Part shown: positions 1 to 8,322 of the stretch, in pieces | Numbering within the stretch: position 1 is the first letter of the stretch | Layout: every line of letters begins with the position of its first letter | Assembly (NCBI GenBank): GCA_964444665.1 | Contig: CAYUIE010000009.1 | Span: forward strand, 70,514 to 134,513 | Direction: 5' to 3' | Length of the DNA: 64,000 bases | Source of the DNA: CAYZTY01 sp964444665 | Lineage (GTDB): Bacteria; Planctomycetota; Phycisphaerae; Sedimentisphaerales; CAYZTY01 | Program-made: the position numbers and the translations under genes | The notes under the pieces: generated by a model | What the model saw: the letters and a program-made list of their open reading frames with translations, nothing else | Databases searched by the model: none | What the model was told of the DNA's origin: nothing

Positions 1-1
1 T

Positions 2-541
2 TCGGTACTGTTGAAAAGACTTTTAATTCTGGACGTGATAACAATATCGATAGGTTTTGTACTGCGTGCGGCGGCAGGAGCGGTTGTAGTTGGTGTTTTT
101 ATCTCTCCCTGGCTTATTATCTGTACGTTTGCGTTGTGTTTGTTTCTGGGCTTTGGCAAGCGTCGCAGCGAATTGGCGATTCTGGCTGAGAACAGCGAAT
201 CTTTCCGACGGACTTTGGGTGGTTACACACCCGAGCTGCTTAGCCATATGCTGGACGTGACAAGTGTGCTGGCAATTGTTTGCTTTCTTATTTACTCAAT
301 GGACGAAAGAACGGTGGCTTTTTTTGGAACTAAGGCTCTGGTCTTTACGGTCCCGCTGGTGTTGTATTGTGTTTTTCGGTTTAGTCTGCTTGTACAAAAA
401 GGTCTTTATTCAGGTCCCGTGGAAATAATTCTTCGTGATTTACCGTTTCAGGTAGGTTTTGTACTCTGGATACTGTGCTGTGTATTTCTGGTCTATGCCG
501 GAAGACTTGGTTTTGATTTGTTTGGTGTTCTGGCCTATTGA
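2..541 (+). CDS. UbiA-family prenyltransferase, C-terminal part (decaprenyl-phosphate phosphoribosyltransferase-like)
   Basis: The reading frame is open to the left edge, so only the last ~180 residues are present. The visible part is a multi-spanning membrane protein with at least four hydrophobic segments. The block LDVITISIGFVLRAAAG, followed by a cytosolic stretch with FGKRRSE, resembles the region around the second conserved motif of UbiA enzymes of the DPPR-synthase branch, which move phosphoribose onto polyprenyl phosphate. The first Asp-rich motif lies outside the window, so the substrate cannot be judged. The TTG at 11 is an internal codon rather than a real start, because the frame and the similarity run on upstream. 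The next gene begins 3 bp after the stop, which suggests co-transcription. Confidence 0.7.
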   Translation, partial: SVLLKRLLILDVITISIGFVLRAAAGAVVVGVFISPWLIICTFALCLFLGFGKRRSELAILAENSESFRRTLGGYTPELLSHMLDVTSVLAIVCFLIYSMDERTVAFFGTKALVFTVPLVLYCVFRFSLLVQKGLYSGPVEIILRDLPFQVGFVLWILCCVFLVYAGRLGFDLFGVLAY

Positions 542-544
542 GCT

Positions 545-1267
545 ATGGTAAAACAGCGATTGCAGAAAGTACTTGCTGCGGCGGGAGTGGATTCCCGCAG
601 GAATTGTGAAAAACTCATACGTGCCGGAATGGTTGAAGTCAACGGCAGTCTGGTTGATACGCTGCCGGCTTTTATCGACCCGGAAAAGGATGTGATAACA
701 GTAAGTGGGAGGAGAATTTGTCCTGAGCAGAAAGTGTATTTTCTTCTGAATAAGCCCAAGGGCGTGATTTGCACCAATTACGACCCGCAGGGCAGGAAAA
801 AGGCAATAGACATTATTTCGGCCCATCAGCGCATCTTTTGTGTCGGCAGACTCGATATTGATACCACGGGAATAATCGTTCTAACTAACGACAGCGAATT
901 AGCAAACATCCTGACACACCCGAGTTATCAAATATCCAAGACATATATTGCCAAAGTCAAAGGGCAAATCACATCTGAACAGATGGAAAAACTGAAAAGG
1001 GGTATTTGGCTGACTGAGGGCAGAACGGCCGGTGCATCGGTCAAGATTTTAAAACGCGGCCATAAAGATTCTTTAATTGAAATCACTGTTCGTCAGGGTC
1101 TTAATCGGCAGGTCCGCAGGATGTTGGCAAAAGTTGCTTTGCCGGTTAAATCACTTAAGCGAACGCGAATCGGAAAACTAACTGTACGAGGGCTCGGCGT
1201 TGGCAAATTCAGAACTCTCAAGAAAGCTGAAATTGCATACCTCAAAAGGTTGTCGATGATTAATTAG
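545..1267 (+). CDS. rluB: RsuA/RluB-family rRNA pseudouridine synthase
   Basis: The protein has 240 residues with the family layout. An S4 RNA-binding domain (about residues 1-60, with RLQKVLAAAG and the VEVNG turn) is followed by the catalytic domain. The motif GRLDIDTTG carries the catalytic Asp (D104), and the family's late motif GLNRQVRRML is present. These enzymes isomerise one uridine in large- or small-subunit rRNA in the cytoplasm. RluB is the usual call for this length in non-proteobacteria, but the target uridine cannot be read from sequence. It begins 3 bp after the UbiA-like gene, probably in the same transcript. The ATG start opens directly on the S4 domain. Confidence 0.88.
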   Translation: MVKQRLQKVLAAAGVDSRRNCEKLIRAGMVEVNGSLVDTLPAFIDPEKDVITVSGRRICPEQKVYFLLNKPKGVICTNYDPQGRKKAIDIISAHQRIFCVGRLDIDTTGIIVLTNDSELANILTHPSYQISKTYIAKVKGQITSEQMEKLKRGIWLTEGRTAGASVKILKRGHKDSLIEITVRQGLNRQVRRMLAKVALPVKSLKRTRIGKLTVRGLGVGKFRTLKKAEIAYLKRLSMIN

Positions 1268-1329
1268 TTGATAAGTAATAAACGAAGGAATGTAAAGCAT
1301 TTTCTAAAAGAGAGCTTTTAGCAAACGCT

Positions 1330-3492
1330 ATGAGCAAAGCAGAAAGCAAAAGCCGCGAAGAGATAATACCTAAACGAATAACCGGTTGGCGTGTGTGGTT
1401 TTTTCGTCTTGTTGCGCTGACTATTATTCCTGTTCTTTTGCTTGGGCTGCTGGAGGTCGGCCTGCGTATCGTCGGCTACGGTTTCCCTACAAACGCATTT
1501 ATCAAATGTGAAGTAAACGGCACAGCCTCTTATTGCAACAATGCCAAATTTGCCTGGCGTTTCTTTCACCCGACCGTCGCCAAAAAAGCCGGGTCGTTTG
1601 TATTTCCCGCGCATAAGTCAAACGATACCTATCGAATCTTTGTAATGGGGGCTTCAGCCGCAGCAGGTACGCCGGATGGCGCATATTGTTTTGGACGGTT
1701 TCTACAAGTGATGCTGCGCCGGCGGTATCCACAAGTAAATTTCGAGGTAATTAACACTGCGATGCCAACCATAAATTCCCACGTGGTGTTAAATGTCGCC
1801 AAAGATAGTACACGGCATCAAGGTGATTTGTTTATTGTTTACCTGGGCAACAACGAGGTTGTCGGTCCATACGGGGCCGGAACTGTCTTTACACCCCTTA
1901 GCTCCAGCTTGTCTCTTATCCGCTTAGGGATTGCGCTTAAAGCTACTAAGCTGAGCCAGCTTATAATGAATCTGATGGAAACAACAGGCCTAAGAGATGA
2001 TTCTAAGGTTTGGCACGGAATGAAAACGTTTCTCGAAAAGCAGGTAAGGGCGGACGAGCCCGGCCTGAAAATTGTTTACAGTCATTTTGAAAAGAACCTG
2101 CAGGACATTCGCCGGGTTGTCCATAGAAGCGGGGCAAAGATAATCTTTAGCACAGTTCCCAGCAATTTGAAGGATAATCCACCTTTTGCCTCGTTGCATC
2201 GGCCGAATTTAACGGACGCGGATTTAAAAAAGTGGAACGAGCTTTATCAGCGTGGCCTGAAGTTTGAGGAAGCCGGCAGTTATACTGAGTCGGCCGAGCA
2301 GTACCTATCGGCTGCCGAGATTGACGAGAATTACGCGGATTTGCAGTATCGTTTAGGCCGATGTTATTGGGTAATCGGCGAATATGACAAAGCCCGTGAG
2401 AGATACCGTAAAGCGGGTGATTTAGACACGCTAAAATTTCGTTCTGATACGCGGATAAATGAGGTAATCCGTAGCGTGGCCGGCGGCAGGTCTGCCGATG
2501 GAGTTTATCTTGTTGATGCAGTCAGAGTTTTTGAAGAAAACAGTCCTCATCGAATCCCGGGCGAGGAGCTTTTTTATGAGCACATCCATATGAATTTCAG
2601 GGGAGATTATCTTATTGCCGGCGCAATTTTCAGGCAGGTCGAAAAAATACTTCCGGAATGGATAGAACGTTACAAAAAAGATGAGCAACCATTGTGCACC
2701 GAGGCAGAATGTGCGAGATATTTGGCATATACAGCCTGGGATAAATACAAGATTACCCAAGAGGTCCTCAATGTCATTATAAAGCAACCGCCGTTTACCA
2801 ACCAGATTTATCATAACCGGCAGGTCGGGCAAATGGAGCAAAAGCTGCTCAAGGACTTTGAGGATTTTCGTTCTCCGGGTGCTCTTGATGAAATTCAGGC
2901 TCAATATCGCTGGGCGATTCAGCAAGCGCCCTCGGACTGGCGGCTATATTGGAATTACGGCCGATTTCTGGAGTATTTGCAAGACTACAATTCTGCCGGC
3001 GAGCAGTATCGTTTGGTTCTAAATTTCGTGCCGCATCGTTACCGCGCACATTCCAAGTTAGCTTTTATTTCCGGTATGCGGGGAAACTCGGATGAAGCTA
3101 TAAACTATAGTCTTAAGGCGATACAAATCAATCCCGTCTATGCTGAGGCATACTACAATTTAGGAGTGGCATACCACAAGCAGGGCAGGTTTGATGAGGC
3201 TGTTAAGTGTTATTATAAAATGATTCGATTAACGCCGTATCTGGCACAGCCATACAAAAATCTGGCAATAGCGTTATATCAGCAGGGTAAAATCAGCGAA
3301 GCACTGGAAACTTATCGCAGTGGTTTGAAACTTGTGCCGGACGACTTGGATTTACATTATAATCTTGCTATGATATTGGAAAAGCAAGGGCACAGAAACA
3401 AGGCTATAAAAGAGCTTCGCTCCGCTTTAGAAATAGACCCCAATTCCGTCAAGACCCGTAAAGCGCTGGAAGCGATATTATCGAGAAAATAG
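1330..3492 (+). CDS. Membrane-anchored SGNH-like protein with TPR repeats (copy 1)
   Basis: The protein has 720 residues. One N-terminal membrane segment (about 24-48) is followed by an SGNH/GDSL-like fold exposed outside the cytoplasm: GASAAAG near residue 107 (block I, with Ala where Asp is usual), YLGNNE near 171 (block III Asn), and EHIHMNFRGDYLIA as the probable C-terminal His block. A TPR-like pair lies between the second and third blocks, so helical repeats are inserted in the hydrolase fold. A longer TPR array of five or so repeats makes up the C-terminus. It may be an acyl- or acetyl-esterase of an envelope glycan, but this is inference from the fold. The next gene is a close paralogue. 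Start: ATG at 1330; only a weak ribosome binding site is visible. Confidence 0.7.
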   Translation: MSKAESKSREEIIPKRITGWRVWFFRLVALTIIPVLLLGLLEVGLRIVGYGFPTNAFIKCEVNGTASYCNNAKFAWRFFHPTVAKKAGSFVFPAHKSNDTYRIFVMGASAAAGTPDGAYCFGRFLQVMLRRRYPQVNFEVINTAMPTINSHVVLNVAKDSTRHQGDLFIVYLGNNEVVGPYGAGTVFTPLSSSLSLIRLGIALKATKLSQLIMNLMETTGLRDDSKVWHGMKTFLEKQVRADEPGLKIVYSHFEKNLQDIRRVVHRSGAKIIFSTVPSNLKDNPPFASLHRPNLTDADLKKWNELYQRGLKFEEAGSYTESAEQYLSAAEIDENYADLQYRLGRCYWVIGEYDKARERYRKAGDLDTLKFRSDTRINEVIRSVAGGRSADGVYLVDAVRVFEENSPHRIPGEELFYEHIHMNFRGDYLIAGAIFRQVEKILPEWIERYKKDEQPLCTEAECARYLAYTAWDKYKITQEVLNVIIKQPPFTNQIYHNRQVGQMEQKLLKDFEDFRSPGALDEIQAQYRWAIQQAPSDWRLYWNYGRFLEYLQDYNSAGEQYRLVLNFVPHRYRAHSKLAFISGMRGNSDEAINYSLKAIQINPVYAEAYYNLGVAYHKQGRFDEAVKCYYKMIRLTPYLAQPYKNLAIALYQQGKISEALETYRSGLKLVPDDLDLHYNLAMILEKQGHRNKAIKELRSALEIDPNSVKTRKALEAILSRK

Positions 3493-3626
3493 AAGTTTTT
3501 TGCCGTTAGAAGAGAAGAATGTGTTCCAGAAGCCGAAAAGATAAAAAGTCGGTATTACATAATAGGAAAGATATCGAACAACAGAGAATCCGAAAGCGAG
3601 GCTTAACAGGGAAAGCTGAGCATAAG

Positions 3627-5675
3627 ATGGGAAAAAAAGTTAAATCTCAGCCTGTAACCGGTTGGCGTTTGTGGCTGTTTCGTATTGTTGCGCTTAGTAT
3701 TATACCGGCTCTTTTATTTTTGCTGGTAGAGATTACTTTACGCATTGCAGGCTACGGTTTTCCCACACGCGCGATTATCAAATTCAAAGTAAACGATTCG
3801 TCCTATTACTGTAACAATGTTAAATTCACCTGGCGGTTCTTTCATACGAACGTTGCTCGAGAAGCCAGGTCGTTTTTATTTCCCACGGATAAGTCCGACG
3901 ATACCTATCGAGTTTTTGTTATGGGAGCCTCCGCTGCGGCGGGCACTCCGGATGGGGCGTATAGTTTTAGCCGGATTCTGGAGGTGATGCTGCGTGAGCA
4001 ATATCCACAGGCCAAATTCGAGGTCATTACTCTTGCGATGGCGGCCATAAATTCTCATGTGGTTGTGGAAATAGCAAAAGATTGTGCACGTCACGAGCCT
4101 GATTTATTTATCGTATACCTGGGCAACAACGAGGTCGTCGGCCCATACGGAGCGGGAACCGTCTTTACTCCGCTTAGCTCCAATCTGACTCTAATCCGCT
4201 TAGGAATCGCTCTTAAAGCCACAAAGCTGGGCCAGCTTGTAACGAATCTGATGGAATCATCAGGGGTAAAGGATGTTCCTAAAATTTGGCGTGGGTTGGA
4301 GATGTTTATGGAAAAGCAGGTGAGGGCGGATGAGCCCGGCCTGCAAATTGTTTACAGTCATTTTGAAAAAAACCTGCAGGATATTCGCCGGGTTGCCTTC
4401 AGGAGTGGAGCGAAGACGATTTTTTGCACAGTGGCCAGCAACCTGAAGGATAATCCGCCTTTTGCCTCCCTGCATCGGGAGAATCTGACGGACGCAGATG
4501 TAAAAAACTGGGAAGAGTTTTATCAGCGTTGTATTATGTTTGAGCAGGTGGGCAATTATACTGGGGCAGAGGACAGTTACCTGTCTGCTGCCGAGATTGA
4601 TGAGAGTTTCGCGGACCTGCAGTTTCGCCTGGGTCGGTGTTATTGGCAGATCGGCGAGTTTGACAAGGCGCGGGACAGATTTCTCAGAGCCCGTGATTTA
4701 GACACGCTGCGATTTCGGGCTGATACGCGGATAAATGAGATAATCCGCGGAGTGGCCGGCAGGGGGGCTGGGAAGGGAGCTTATCTGGTGGATGTTGTCA
4801 AAGTATTTGAAGATAACAGCCCTCATCAAATCCCGGGCCAGGAGCTTTTTTATGAGCACGTCCATATGAATTTCAGCGGCGATTATCTTATCGCCGAGGC
4901 GATTTTCAGGCAGGTCGAGCAGATACTTCCGCAACGCATTAAACATTATAGGATAGAGCAACGGCCGTTGTGTACAGAGGAGAAGTGCGCGAGATATTTA
5001 GCATATACCGTCTGGGACCGGTACAAGATTGCTGAAGAAGTGCTCAATGGCTATATAAAGCTGCCACCATTTACCAACCAGATTTATCATAGCCGGCAGG
5101 TCAGGCAAATGGAGCAGGAGTTGCTCAAAGCCCGTGGGGATTGTTATACTCCCCGGGTTCTCGAAGAAGTGCAGGTTCAATATCGCTGGGCGATTCAGCA
5201 GAAGCCTTCAGACTGGTGGCTGCATTGGAAGTACGGCAAATTTCTGAGTGATTTGGGCAACTTTGACGCTGCTGCCGAACAATATCGCCTTATTCTAAGG
5301 TTAGTGCCGCATAATTACCAGGCGTATGCCAGGTTAGGTTTTATATCCGGCAAGCAGGGTGACCTGGATGCTTCTATCACTCATAGTCTCAAGGCCGTAC
5401 AAATCAATCCAGCCTATTCAGATTCGTATTATAATCTGGCCTTGGCGTATTACAAACAGGGCAAGCTTGATGAGGCTGCCGAGTATTATAAGAAAGTAAT
5501 TCAATTCAGGCCGGATTGCATTGAGGCATATACTAATCTGGGCGTTATACTGGAGCGACAAGGGCTTAGAGATGAAGCTGTAAAGCAGCTTCGCATCGCT
5601 TTAAAAATTGACCCCAATTCTCTAAATGCCCGGAAAGCGCTGGAAGCGATATCATTAAAAAAATCCTTTAAGTAG
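3627..5675 (+). CDS. Membrane-anchored SGNH-like protein with TPR repeats (copy 2)
   Basis: This tandem paralogue of the preceding protein has the same architecture: membrane segment, GASAAAG, YLGNNEVVGPYGAGT, inserted TPR pair, EHVHMNFSGDYLIA, then C-terminal TPRs. The frame is open from an ATG at 3519, but similarity to copy 1 starts at the ATG at 3627 (MGKKVK...TGWRLWLFR aligns with MSKAES...TGWRVWFFR), so I prefer 3627. From there it is 682 residues, about one TPR shorter than copy 1 at the C-terminus. The gap between the copies is short, so one transcript is likely. Function is unproven; an envelope carbohydrate esterase or a scaffold with a relic SGNH fold are both possible. Confidence 0.68.
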   Translation: MGKKVKSQPVTGWRLWLFRIVALSIIPALLFLLVEITLRIAGYGFPTRAIIKFKVNDSSYYCNNVKFTWRFFHTNVAREARSFLFPTDKSDDTYRVFVMGASAAAGTPDGAYSFSRILEVMLREQYPQAKFEVITLAMAAINSHVVVEIAKDCARHEPDLFIVYLGNNEVVGPYGAGTVFTPLSSNLTLIRLGIALKATKLGQLVTNLMESSGVKDVPKIWRGLEMFMEKQVRADEPGLQIVYSHFEKNLQDIRRVAFRSGAKTIFCTVASNLKDNPPFASLHRENLTDADVKNWEEFYQRCIMFEQVGNYTGAEDSYLSAAEIDESFADLQFRLGRCYWQIGEFDKARDRFLRARDLDTLRFRADTRINEIIRGVAGRGAGKGAYLVDVVKVFEDNSPHQIPGQELFYEHVHMNFSGDYLIAEAIFRQVEQILPQRIKHYRIEQRPLCTEEKCARYLAYTVWDRYKIAEEVLNGYIKLPPFTNQIYHSRQVRQMEQELLKARGDCYTPRVLEEVQVQYRWAIQQKPSDWWLHWKYGKFLSDLGNFDAAAEQYRLILRLVPHNYQAYARLGFISGKQGDLDASITHSLKAVQINPAYSDSYYNLALAYYKQGKLDEAAEYYKKVIQFRPDCIEAYTNLGVILERQGLRDEAVKQLRIALKIDPNSLNARKALEAISLKKSFK

Positions 5676-5798
5676 AGCTGCAACCGTAAGGAAGGCAATC
5701 AGGTTATCAGGCAGCAGGAAATCAGAAGATAGGATTTTCCATTGGCAAGATACGCTTCACTAATGTGTTTCACAAAATAACATTCTAATTTATCAACC

Positions 5799-6146
5799 TC
5801 ATTCTTCCACCTTGGTCCCCCAGCCGTCGTACTGTCCGGAGAGACGCTGCGCGATACCATTAAACCATGCGCTAGTCTTAAGTATTATCTCTGTATTCGG
5901 GGTTATACTCTTAGATGCACAACAGGACCATTCGGGCTTTGAGAATAACCTTCGCCACCAAGGTTGAGGGGCTATATGGACATTAACGACATAGCCATCC
6001 CTCTCGATTTCACTTGCAGCCGACCTGGCTAGTTCTTCTGAAGGGAAATACAGAAAGAAGTCTACTGTGTGCGGTTTGCTAAGATCTGAGCCAAGCTCTT
6101 CCAGCCGATGCAACACGGCCAAATCTTTTTCGTCGCTCGCATCCAT
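5799..6146 (-). CDS. RraB-family protein (ribonuclease E inhibitor-like)
   Basis: The small soluble protein (about 115 residues) has the RraB pattern: a helix ending LEELGSDLSKPH, a strand with VDFFLYFPSEELARSAASEIERDGYVV, a second ferredoxin-like half, and the C-terminal signature LSGQYDGWGTKVEE. In Escherichia coli RraB binds RNase E and slows RNA decay. Here the family membership is what the sequence shows; the partner is unknown. The frame extends to a TTG at 6155, but the ATG at 6146 is a more natural start. It stands alone, convergent with the SGNH-TPR pair and divergent from hflK, in a region otherwise free of genes. The family is best known from gammaproteobacteria, so its presence in this context is slightly unexpected. 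Confidence 0.72.
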   Translation of the reverse strand: MDASDEKDLAVLHRLEELGSDLSKPHTVDFFLYFPSEELARSAASEIERDGYVVNVHIAPQPWWRRLFSKPEWSCCASKSITPNTEIILKTSAWFNGIAQRLSGQYDGWGTKVEE

Positions 6147-6280
6147 AAGCAACAACTAAAGATTCCTATCGTTAACATCTAACCTTTTATATCATAGCAT
6201 TAGTTATATAACTGTAAATCCAGATTTCCCAAATAAGACCTCATAAGGGAAAGTTAGGAGTTGGGGATTATATCTATTGC

Positions 6281-6308
6281 TTGACGGGGGTAGGGCCAGG
6301 GTTATAAT
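6281..6308 (+). promoter_or_regulatory. Promoter for hflKC
   Basis: TTGACG (6281-6286) and TATAAT (6303-6308) are separated by 16 bp, about 55 bp upstream of the hflK ATG. GGAAGG just before the ATG at 6365 serves as the ribosome binding site. This is a direct read of sigma-70-like boxes; the start of transcription near 6315 is inferred. Confidence 0.65.
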
Positions 6309-6364
6309 CGGGATTGTAGCTGAGATGAATTCAGAAAGATATATTTTGCCGGAAGGATGCGGTT

Positions 6365-7366
6365 ATGGCACAGACAAGGCGTGCACAATGGTCGGATGAG
6401 CAGGGCGGCGGGCCGTTAGGGCCGGGCTTCGGCTTCAATTTGAACTGGCTCAAATGGATAATACCTGTAGTTATTGTGGGATGGCTTTTGTCTGGAATAT
6501 ACATTGTACGTCCCGATGAGCAGGGAGTCGTTCGGCGTTTCGGCGAGAAGGTAAGAATAACTGAGCCGGGCCCACATTATCATTTGCCGCGGCCGGTTGA
6601 AATCGTTGATAAGGTGAAGGTCAAGCAGGTAAGGCGGTTGGAAATAGGTTTCAGAACGGTATACGCCGGGCCGCCGGCAAGATACAGGTTTTTGCCGGAA
6701 GAATCACTAATGCTGGCGGGCGATGAGCAAATAGTCGACGCCCAGATAATTGTGCAGTACAAGGTCAAGGACGCCGCGAAGTTTCTATTCAATGTTCGGG
6801 ACCTGGAATCACCGCAGGGTGCGCTTATGGACGCGGCGGAAGTGGCCTTGCGACAGGTTGTGGGGCAAAGGCCGATTGATGATGTGCTTATCGGGGAGAA
6901 GCTCCAGATAGAGATTGATATTCGCCAGCTACTGCAGCGGATAATCGACGGGTATGACAGCGGTGTGCGGATAATAGAAGTGAAGCTGCAAACGGTGCGT
7001 CCGCCGGAAGAAGTGGCCGCGGCGTTCAGCGATGTCGTAAGTGCAAAGGAGGACAAGGATAGATTAGTCAAGGAAGCTGAAGGATATCGTGAAGACGTGC
7101 TTCCCAAGGCCAGGGGGCTGGCCGAGAAGATAATTAGAGAGGCTGAGGCGTACAAGGCTCAGCGGATTAAACGTGCCGAGGGGGATGTTGACCGCTTCCT
7201 TGCCGTCCTGAAGGAATACAGCAAAGCGAGAGATGTAACTCGCAAAAGGCTGTATCTCGAGACTATGGAGCAGATTCTGCCGGGGATTCGTAAATTCGTG
7301 ATTGACCCCGAAGCAGGCGGAAATGTACTGCAGTTTTTACCTCTTGAGAAGGGGGGTAAAAAGTGA
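6365..7366 (+). CDS. hflK: HflK, membrane protease modulator (SPFH/band 7)
   Basis: The protein has 333 residues. A short polar Gly-rich N-terminus precedes one membrane segment (about residues 29-50), then the SPFH domain beginning VRPDEQGVVRRFGEKV, and a long Ala/Lys/Glu-rich coiled coil after residue 225 (AEGYREDVLPKARGLAEKIIREAEAYK). In E. coli HflK and HflC form a large cage that encloses the FtsH protease and limits its action on membrane proteins. The order hflK then hflC with a GTGA start/stop overlap is the classic arrangement. No FtsH or HflX gene is in this window. Confidence 0.92.
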   Translation: MAQTRRAQWSDEQGGGPLGPGFGFNLNWLKWIIPVVIVGWLLSGIYIVRPDEQGVVRRFGEKVRITEPGPHYHLPRPVEIVDKVKVKQVRRLEIGFRTVYAGPPARYRFLPEESLMLAGDEQIVDAQIIVQYKVKDAAKFLFNVRDLESPQGALMDAAEVALRQVVGQRPIDDVLIGEKLQIEIDIRQLLQRIIDGYDSGVRIIEVKLQTVRPPEEVAAAFSDVVSAKEDKDRLVKEAEGYREDVLPKARGLAEKIIREAEAYKAQRIKRAEGDVDRFLAVLKEYSKARDVTRKRLYLETMEQILPGIRKFVIDPEAGGNVLQFLPLEKGGKK

Positions 7367-8223
7367 ATCGGGCAATTATTACCGCGATTGTATTGTTGAT
7401 AGTGATTGTAATTGGCCTGGCAACCTCGTTGTTTACCGTGGACGAAAAAGAGCAGGCAATTGTTACACAGTTAGGTAAATACGTAAGAACCGTTACCGAG
7501 CCGGGTCTGAAGTTTAAGGTTCCTTTTCTTCAAAGTGTGCACAAGTTTGAAGACAGGGTCCTGGAGTATGATGCGGCCGCTGCCAAAATCATTACAAGCG
7601 ATAAGAAACACCTCGTTATTGATAATTATGCGCGGTGGCGAATAGTGGACCCGCTGAAGGTATATCAAACCGTGCGGAACGCATTCGGGGCACAGGCGAG
7701 GCTGGATGATATAGTCTTTTCGGAGATACGTGAGGAGCTTGCGAGGCATACGCTTACGGAAATTGTCTCTATCAATCGCGAGGCGTTAATGGAAAAGGTA
7801 GGTAAGAAGTGTGGTATGAAGGCTCGCGAATATGGTATCGAGGTAATTGATGTGCGTATGAAGCGGGTGGATTTGCCGTCCGAGGTGGCACATTCGGTCT
7901 ATGCGCGAATGAAAGCGGAAAGGCAAAGAATCGCCAAGAAATATCGCAGCGAAGGTGAAGAAGAGGCGGTAAAGATTAGAGCGATGACTGATAAGGAAAA
8001 GACGATTCTACTTGCGGAAAGCTACAAGGAGGCTGAGAAACTAAAGGGTGAGGGTGATGCTGAGGCAATTAAGGTTTATGCCCAGGCTTTTGAGAAAGAC
8101 CCGGAGTTCTACTCGTTCGTCAGGACCCTGGAGTCGTACGAGAAATCGCTCAGAAAAGATACGACGGTTGTCCTGCCGAGCGATTCGGAGTTTTTCCAGT
8201 ATTTAAGCCCGCCGGCGAAATAG
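7363..8223 (+). CDS. hflC: HflC, membrane protease modulator (SPFH/band 7)
   Basis: The protein has 286 residues. A single N-terminal membrane segment is followed by FTVDEKEQAIVTQLGKYV, the opening strand of the SPFH domain, and then by a charged helical region (MKAERQRIAKKYRSEGEEEAVKIR) typical of HflC. The tail FYSFVRTLESYEKSL and FQYLSPP matches the conserved HflC end. The GTG start overlaps the hflK stop (GTGA), which indicates translational coupling. It is the partner of HflK in the FtsH-modulating complex. No terminator is obvious downstream; the convergent neighbour ends about 100 bp away beyond a heptamer repeat. Confidence 0.92.
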   Translation: MNRAIITAIVLLIVIVIGLATSLFTVDEKEQAIVTQLGKYVRTVTEPGLKFKVPFLQSVHKFEDRVLEYDAAAAKIITSDKKHLVIDNYARWRIVDPLKVYQTVRNAFGAQARLDDIVFSEIREELARHTLTEIVSINREALMEKVGKKCGMKAREYGIEVIDVRMKRVDLPSEVAHSVYARMKAERQRIAKKYRSEGEEEAVKIRAMTDKEKTILLAESYKEAEKLKGEGDAEAIKVYAQAFEKDPEFYSFVRTLESYEKSLRKDTTVVLPSDSEFFQYLSPPAK

Positions 8224-8281
8224 CATTTAACGCGCAGCGGATAGTGTATAATTACATTTTCATACCGGTACTTTATATAAT

Positions 8282-8320
8282 CGAGCCACGAGTCACGAGC
8301 TACGAGCGACGAACGACGAC
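8282..8320. repeat. 7-bp tandem repeat, CGAGNNA x5
   Basis: Five consecutive heptamers of the form CGAGNNA (CGAGCCA, CGAGTCA, CGAGCTA, CGAGCGA, CGAACGA), plus a partial sixth, lie between the convergent ends of hflC and the secreted-protein gene. Similar ACGAG-type low-complexity text follows the palindromic element at 62356-62388. Confidence 0.6.
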
Positions 8321-8322
8321 CT

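Noticed and set aside
6580..7155. 191-codon minus-strand frame
   Set aside because: Ser/Ile/Thr-rich shadow of hflK; hflK is clearly the real gene.
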